From: Halococcus morrhuae DSM 1307
Lineage (GTDB): Archaea; Halobacteriota; Halobacteria; Halobacteriales; Halococcaceae
DNA: 54,613 nucleotides
Direction of reading: 5' to 3'
NCBI RefSeq assembly: GCF_000336695.1
Contig: NZ_AOMC01000135.1
Span: 29,646 to 84,258 of the forward strand
This document shows positions 50,373 to 54,613 of the stretch, piece by piece. The stretch's first letter is position 1; each line of letters begins with the position of its first letter. The position numbers and the translations under genes are program-made. The notes below the pieces were generated by a model. It was not told where the DNA came from and made no database searches. It saw only the letters and a list, made by a program, of their open reading frames with translations.

Positions 50373-52067
50373 CTACTCGGCGGCCTCGGTCGCCGGCTCG
50401 GTGCGCTCACGCAACGCCTTCTTGTCGGTCTTGCCGATATCCGTCAGCGGAACCTGCTCGACGATTTCGACCGCGGCGGGCACGGCATGCTTTGCGACAC
50501 GACCCTCTAGAAAGTCGACGATCTCGTCTTCGGTGAGATCACCGTCGTAGTCGGGATCGGGCTCGATATAGACCTTCACGCGCTCACTACCCGGACGCTC
50601 CGGATCGGGAACCCCGACCGTCGCCGGACGCTTGACGCCCGGATGGCCGAACAGCTCCTCGTCGACCTCCTCGGAGTAGACCTTCAGTCCGGAGACGTTG
50701 ATCATGTCCTTCACGCGATCGACGACGTAGAACCGGCCGCTCTCGTCGATCTTGGCCACGTCGCCGGTGCTCACGAACCCCTCGTCGTCGAAGGGCTGTT
50801 TGTCGGCATCGAGATAGCCTTGCATGCGCTGTGGACCGTTGAGATACAGCTCGCCCTCGCGCTCGTCATCGATGGCCTCGTCGAGCGGGATCGGTTCGCC
50901 GGAGTCAACGTCGACGAGCTTGACCTCGGTGTCGGGCACCGGCACGCCGATCGTCGGCTGGTCGAACCCGCCATCGTCGGAGCTACCGCCGGTCATCATG
51001 TCGAGCAAGCCACGCGTGTTAAAATGTGTGATCGGCGACATTTCGGAGAGACCGTAGCCCTGTGAAACGCCCGTGCTCTGCTCGGCGAAGGCGTCCTTCG
51101 TCTCGCTCGCGAGCGGTGCCGATCCAGAGATGCCGATGATATCCTGGCCCAGCTCCTCGTCGACGATCTCCATGAACTGGGTGGGCACCCCCATCATGAT
51201 CACCGGGTCGTGCGTCTCGATGAGATCGCGCATCGTCCCCGTATCGCGCGCATCGGGGACCGTGAGCACGTCGAGCCCGAGTTCGATCAGCGAGTGCAGT
51301 ACTGAATACCCGTAGGCGTGATAGAGCGGCAGCGCCATCAGCGCCGTCTCGCCGCCGCGCATCAGCTGTGCCATCCGACTCATGTTCGCCGTCGCCTGGA
51401 GGGCGTTCGCGGTGACGTTGCGATGGGTGAGCAGACAGCCCTTCGGTCGGCCGGTGGTACCGCCGGTGAACAGCAACGTGTGGACGTCCTCCTCGGGATC
51501 GAAGTCGATGGCGGGCGGCGCATCGTCGGCATCTTCGATCACGTCGGGAAGCCACTCGGCGTCCGGGACATCGTCGTGATCGCTCGGCGGATCGTCGGAG
51601 TAGTCGGCGATATCGGTAAGAATCAGATGCTCGATGGCGAGGTCGTCACGGAGCGAACACAGCAGCTCGCGGTGGTCGTCCAGCCCGATGAGCACTTCCG
51701 GATCGCCCTGTTCGAGACGATAACGCAGGTCGTCGTCGGCGTCGAGAACGTCGTTCGGGATGTGGACGCCGCCGGCCCGCGAGATCGCGTAGTCGGCGAG
51801 CACGAACTGGATCGAGGTCGGCAGGATGGTCGCCACGCGATCACCCTTCCCGACGCCGTGATCCGCGAGTGCGCTCGCCAACCCGTCGACCATCTCGGTG
51901 AGTTCGGGATAGGTGACTTTCTCGCCGAGCTGGACCAGCCCCTGCTCGGGATGGGCGTCGGCGCTCTCGTACAGAAACGAGTGTGCTGGTTCGTCGGGAT
52001 ACGGTGCGAGGGTCTCTGGGATACCGAACTGTTCGTACTCGTCGAACCACGGCGCGGCGTCGGACAT
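50373..52067 (-). CDS. Long-chain acyl-CoA synthetase-like AMP-binding enzyme
   Basis: 564 residues: LLFTGGTTGRPKGCLLTHRN near 210, ALPLYHAYGYSV, YGLSEMSPITHFNTRG, and A8-like RVKDMINVSGLKVYSEEVDEEL near 450, with C-terminal Lys in IGKTDKKALRE. Activates a fatty or other acid to its CoA ester. It is separate from the TasA/SipW operon by 54 bp and probably transcribed with it or from its own promoter; functional link unknown. Confidence 0.9.
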   Translation of the reverse strand: MSDAAPWFDEYEQFGIPETLAPYPDEPAHSFLYESADAHPEQGLVQLGEKVTYPELTEMVDGLASALADHGVGKGDRVATILPTSIQFVLADYAISRAGGVHIPNDVLDADDDLRYRLEQGDPEVLIGLDDHRELLCSLRDDLAIEHLILTDIADYSDDPPSDHDDVPDAEWLPDVIEDADDAPPAIDFDPEEDVHTLLFTGGTTGRPKGCLLTHRNVTANALQATANMSRMAQLMRGGETALMALPLYHAYGYSVLHSLIELGLDVLTVPDARDTGTMRDLIETHDPVIMMGVPTQFMEIVDEELGQDIIGISGSAPLASETKDAFAEQSTGVSQGYGLSEMSPITHFNTRGLLDMMTGGSSDDGGFDQPTIGVPVPDTEVKLVDVDSGEPIPLDEAIDDEREGELYLNGPQRMQGYLDADKQPFDDEGFVSTGDVAKIDESGRFYVVDRVKDMINVSGLKVYSEEVDEELFGHPGVKRPATVGVPDPERPGSERVKVYIEPDPDYDGDLTEDEIVDFLEGRVAKHAVPAAVEIVEQVPLTDIGKTDKKALRERTEPATEAAE

Positions 52068-52121
52068 GGTTCGTGACGTCTCCCCGTATGTCTAAACCCG
52101 TCTGCGGCTATGCCCGGTGGT

Positions 52122-52616
52122 TCAAGTCGCCGTCCCGTTCATCGTTGTCGTCGAAGACGGTGTGGAATCATTCTCCGTGGCCGTCGATGTGTCGCTCTGG
52201 GCAACCATTTGAGTCGGCGTGTCGGTTGCTGCCTCCGCCGTCGTGGTCGGTTCCTCGGTTCCGGTCGTCTCCTCGATTGTCTCGGTCGCTGTCGGAGTGG
52301 TCGAGTCAGTCGTCAGTTCCGCCTCGGTGGTCGACTCGACAGTCGTGCCGGTGGGTGTCACCGTCGGTGTCGCGGTCGAGTCGTTCACATCGATTTCGGT
52401 TGACGTGGTTTCAACGGATTGTACACCGAGACTTCCGGCCGACTGATTCTGGGTTGTGGTAGTACCCGCCTCTGCGGTCGTGTTCCACGTTCCAGCCCCG
52501 ACCGAGACTTCGGCTGTCTCCGTGTCGCTGAATTCGGCGTACGTGGCCCCACCGGTAAAGCCCGCGACGGCGAGGAACACCACCGCGACGATCGCTGTGA
52601 GTCGTGTCGTTTGCAT
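52122..52616 (-). CDS. Thr-rich secreted protein with SipW-type leader
   Basis: 164 residues. The leader MQTTRLTAIVAVVFLAVAGFT is a Sec-type signal without a twin Arg, ending before GATYAEFSDTETAEVSVGAGTWN, which is the TasA-like start (YAEFSDTE). After about residue 60 the chain is nearly all Thr, Ser, Glu and Pro, typical of an O-glycosylated cell-surface stalk. TGATG overlap with sipW. By position and layout it is a candidate anchor or accessory to the TasA-like fibres, comparable to TapA. Confidence 0.78.
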   Translation of the reverse strand: MQTTRLTAIVAVVFLAVAGFTGGATYAEFSDTETAEVSVGAGTWNTTAEAGTTTTQNQSAGSLGVQSVETTSTEIDVNDSTATPTVTPTGTTVESTTEAELTTDSTTPTATETIEETTGTEEPTTTAEAATDTPTQMVAQSDTSTATENDSTPSSTTTMNGTAT

Positions 52617-53281
52617 CAGTCGTCCTCCGCATCGTTCTTGCCAGTTGGTTCGTCGCCCGTGGCCGTCTCGTCAGGGATCGATCCACCGTCGGGTTCGGCG
52701 TCCGCATCGGGTTCGGTCGGTCCATCGTTCGCGTCGCGACTGGTCCGCGCCGCGCGTGCGAGATCGTAGAGTTCGCCGAGAACGAGCAGCCCGAGCGGGA
52801 GCGCGACCAGCGCGAGAAATCCCATTTGCGTGCCCGCGAACGCGATGACGTGCCCGATGTACGGTATCGTGAACGCCACGCGGCCGACGAGATCATCAGC
52901 CGGAACGAGCTTCCGATCGGCCTCCTCGTTCGCGTCACCCTTCGTCTCGAACTGTAGACCGTCCTCGTTCTGGACGACGTTCACGACGCGATGGGTGACG
53001 AGGTTTGCCCCGGCCTGTCCCTGCCGTATCTCGGCCGTCTTTCCCTGCCGGAAGGTGATGATGTCGCCCTCGCTGACCGCAGCGGCCGAAATCCCGTTCA
53101 CGATGACCGCATCGCCGGCGCTGATCGTCGGACTCATGCTGGAGGAAAGGACGGCGTAGCTGTGTTCCGCGCCGACAACCTGTGGAACGATGAAGACGGC
53201 GAACGGGACGAGAACAGCGATCAACACCACTATCCCAACCACTTCGAGCGTTCTGCGTCGGTTCGGTGTATGTTGGTTCAT
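52616..53281 (-). CDS. sipW: SipW-type signal peptidase I
   Basis: 221 residues. N-terminal helix (about 12-34), then LSSSMSPTISAGDAVIV with the catalytic Ser48, VTHRVV with His97 (archaeal/ER-type Ser-His in place of Ser-Lys), KGDANEEAD with Asp116/Asp122, and a C-terminal helix (about 150-178) plus a long acidic tail (to 221). This is the type of peptidase that processes TasA-family precursors. Sits between the two TasA-like genes and the Thr-rich gene in one operon. Confidence 0.9.
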   Translation of the reverse strand: MNQHTPNRRRTLEVVGIVVLIAVLVPFAVFIVPQVVGAEHSYAVLSSSMSPTISAGDAVIVNGISAAAVSEGDIITFRQGKTAEIRQGQAGANLVTHRVVNVVQNEDGLQFETKGDANEEADRKLVPADDLVGRVAFTIPYIGHVIAFAGTQMGFLALVALPLGLLVLGELYDLARAARTSRDANDGPTEPDADAEPDGGSIPDETATGDEPTGKNDAEDD

Positions 53282-53299
53282 CGTATGAAAAGCGAGTAG

Positions 53300-53980
53300 T
53301 CAGATGTCCTGACTACTGGTCTGGTGGAGCGCGAACGTGATCGTCACCGTGAGCTCGTCTCCTTGGTAGTCGTTGTTCGCTGGATCGTCGGCAAACCGGA
53401 ACCCCACAGAGAGACTCTTCGTCCCGCCATTTGCGGAGCATGCTGGTGCTAAGTTATCCAGCGCGTCCGCATTTTTAGGGCTACTGAGGTCATCGACGTC
53501 GGTTCTTCCGTTTCCGTTTGCGTCGCTGAGGTCATACAGCAGGTCCTCATCGTAGAACAACGTCGTCACCTCGAACTGCTTTGCCATCCCTGTTGCCGAA
53601 CCCGGTTTCGTGTCACCCTCGTCGCTTCCGCTCGGTCCGTCCGACTCGGTCTCGTCATAGGAGAAGTCCAGTTCTATGTGGTCGGCTTCGACCGACCCTG
53701 CGTTCTGGAGTTGAATACTGCCCGAAAACGTCTCGCCGGGCTTCGCGTTCGACAGCGTTAGTTCGCCGGAAACGCTGTCGCCATCCTCGCCGAATCCTTC
53801 GTCGCTATCGGAGAGTTGCAGGTCGAAGGTTCCTGACTGCACCGAGACGGTACTCGACTCTTCGTCACGAAAGCGAGCCATCGTGCTCACTCCACCGAGC
53901 GCGCCAGCGACACCGATGGTGGTCACTCCACCGAGGAGGCGACGCCGCGTCAGCCGGGTGCCGTCGTGGTCGTCGCTCAT
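53300..53980 (-). CDS. TasA-like fibre/matrix protein 2
   Basis: 226 residues. Twin-arginine-like leader RLTRRRLLGGVTTIGVAGALGG, then ARFRDEESSTVSVQSGTFDLQLSD. Mature part: ELTLSNAKPGETFSGSIQLQNAGSVEADHIEL and, further on, MAKQFEVTTLFYD, ending NDYQGDELTVTITFALHQTS. These match TasA features (LSNLKPGD..., the QFEVTLL strand, and the YQG...SFEATQ end). TasA forms beta-rich fibres of Bacillus biofilms; homologous archaeal proteins make bundling pili. Begins 12 bp after the first tasA-like gene. Confidence 0.85.
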   Translation of the reverse strand: MSDDHDGTRLTRRRLLGGVTTIGVAGALGGVSTMARFRDEESSTVSVQSGTFDLQLSDSDEGFGEDGDSVSGELTLSNAKPGETFSGSIQLQNAGSVEADHIELDFSYDETESDGPSGSDEGDTKPGSATGMAKQFEVTTLFYDEDLLYDLSDANGNGRTDVDDLSSPKNADALDNLAPACSANGGTKSLSVGFRFADDPANNDYQGDELTVTITFALHQTSSQDI

Positions 53981-53992
53981 CGCTGATTCTCG

Positions 53993-54601
53993 TTACGGTG
54001 AATTGGTCTGCTGTCCGTTCTGGCTCAGAGTGAACACGACATCGAAAGTCACCTCATCGTCCTGAATTTCGTTCCCGACATCACCGGGAATACTCCACTC
54101 GACTTTGGCCGTACCCGATTCAGTACCTTTCATCTTCGAATCCAGTTCGTAGGGAGTATGATCTACGGCCTCTTGGAGCGTGAAAGTGGCAGTGGCATAG
54201 TCGCCGCCGACCGTGATTTCTATGTTGTCGGCGAGGTCACCGCTGTTATCCCCATCTGCCTCCTGCTCCGGTTCGGGATTGTCGCCTCCCTTCTGGGAGA
54301 GGTTGTTGAAATCCACTTCGAGAACGCCAGCGATGCTCCCTGCGTTTTTCAACTTGAGCGATTGAGAACCGGAATCGCCGGGAGCGGCATCGCTGACATC
54401 GAGCGAAGCCCCTTGTGGAATATTACCGCCGTTGACTGTGAGGTCAAGCGTGCCTGCGATCACTGAGTTGCCGCTGGCTTCCTCAGTGTCGTTGAACTGT
54501 GCCCACGTGCCCGCGCCCACTGCACCAGCCGCACCGATCGTTGCCATGCCGCCGAGCACCCGTCGCCGGGTCAGCGGTGATTTGTCGTTGTCGTCTGCCA
54601 T
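53993..54601 (-). CDS. TasA-like fibre/matrix protein 1
   Basis: 202 residues. Leader LTRRRVLGGMATIGAAGAVG (twin-arginine-type) followed by GTWAQFNDTEEASGNSVIAGTLDLTV, remarkably close to the Bacillus TasA start GTWAAFND...GTLDL (core GTWAQFNDTE and IAGTLDL). The mature domain has LDVSDAAPGDSGSQSLKLKNAGSI and ends ...VTFDVVFTLSQNGQQ, beta-rich and acidic. The first gene of the TasA-SipW operon as seen; its promoter lies beyond the window's right edge. Confidence 0.87.
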   Translation of the reverse strand: MADDNDKSPLTRRRVLGGMATIGAAGAVGAGTWAQFNDTEEASGNSVIAGTLDLTVNGGNIPQGASLDVSDAAPGDSGSQSLKLKNAGSIAGVLEVDFNNLSQKGGDNPEPEQEADGDNSGDLADNIEITVGGDYATATFTLQEAVDHTPYELDSKMKGTESGTAKVEWSIPGDVGNEIQDDEVTFDVVFTLSQNGQQTNSP

Positions 54602-54613
54602 TGTCTTGGGTCT

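Noticed and set aside
52068-52121. TasA operon terminator
   Set aside because: The 54-bp gap has no clear hairpin or T-run, so I do not call one; read-through into the acyl-CoA ligase gene remains possible.

Overview
The window is a gene-dense, GC-rich (roughly two thirds G+C) stretch of a chromosome from a halophilic archaeon (class Halobacteria). The evidence is the acidic protein composition, the many leaderless genes with a TATA box about 26 bp before the start codon, archaeal markers (L7Ae, S28e, L24e, TmcA, eIF1/SUI1, CDC48, archaeal GluRS) and several small families known only from haloarchaea. The genus cannot be fixed from this sequence. Most genes are packed head to tail with 1-8 bp overlaps, and several junctions use TGATG or ATGA coupling.

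Left part (1-9.3 kb): a regulator that has lost its N-terminal DNA-binding domain, a small membrane protein behind two abutting perfect palindromes, a first CDC48-type AAA+ ATPase, a SOUL heme-binding protein, and a fatty-acid/acyl-CoA group (two SDRs, an acyl-CoA ligase, an SCPx-type thiolase with its DUF35 partner).

9.3-15.6 kb: an aerobic phenylacetate module. paaA-B-C-D, a separate zinc-ribbon gene and an aldehyde dehydrogenase form one operon. Opposite lie a bacterio-opsin-activator-type regulator and the phenylacetate-CoA ligase paaK. The paa operon and the regulator share a promoter region with one TATA box and a palindrome. No PaaE-type reductase is in the window.

15.9-25.5 kb: an MFS transporter; the translation operon rpl7ae-rps28e-rpl24e-ndk behind a structured leader with a kink-turn; tandem membrane paralogues; TmcA; a MaoC-like protein; a pair of fluoride channels (crcB) controlled by a fluoride riboswitch; and an HTH-GNAT fusion.

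25.6-33.6 kb: an electron-transfer flavoprotein operon (etfB, etfA with a three-repeat N-terminal extension, a FixC-FixX fusion, a small protein), a zinc-type ferredoxin, a dCTP-deaminase-like protein, GluRS and an eIF1-like factor.

33.9-38.8 kb: the MoxR-DUF58-transglutaminase operon and a DUF5797 protein. At 38.8-39.6 kb sits one conspicuously AT-rich membrane-protein gene that looks acquired. 39.6-50.3 kb: a DUF5787 nuclease-like protein, a Nudix hydrolase, a uS10-like protein, an M20 amidohydrolase, a copper P-type ATPase with a TauE/SafE-like partner, and a second CDC48 gene coupled to an Hsp20-like gene, followed by small conserved genes and a monothiol glutaredoxin. Two copies of a ~245-bp intergenic repeat with covarying hairpins lie directly 3' of the eIF1 gene and of the second cdc48.

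Right end (50.4-54.6 kb): an acyl-CoA ligase and then the most interesting locus, an operon of two TasA-like proteins with twin-arginine-type leaders, a SipW-type signal peptidase and a Thr-rich secreted protein. It is an archaeal counterpart of the Bacillus tapA-sipW-tasA biofilm-fibre operon.
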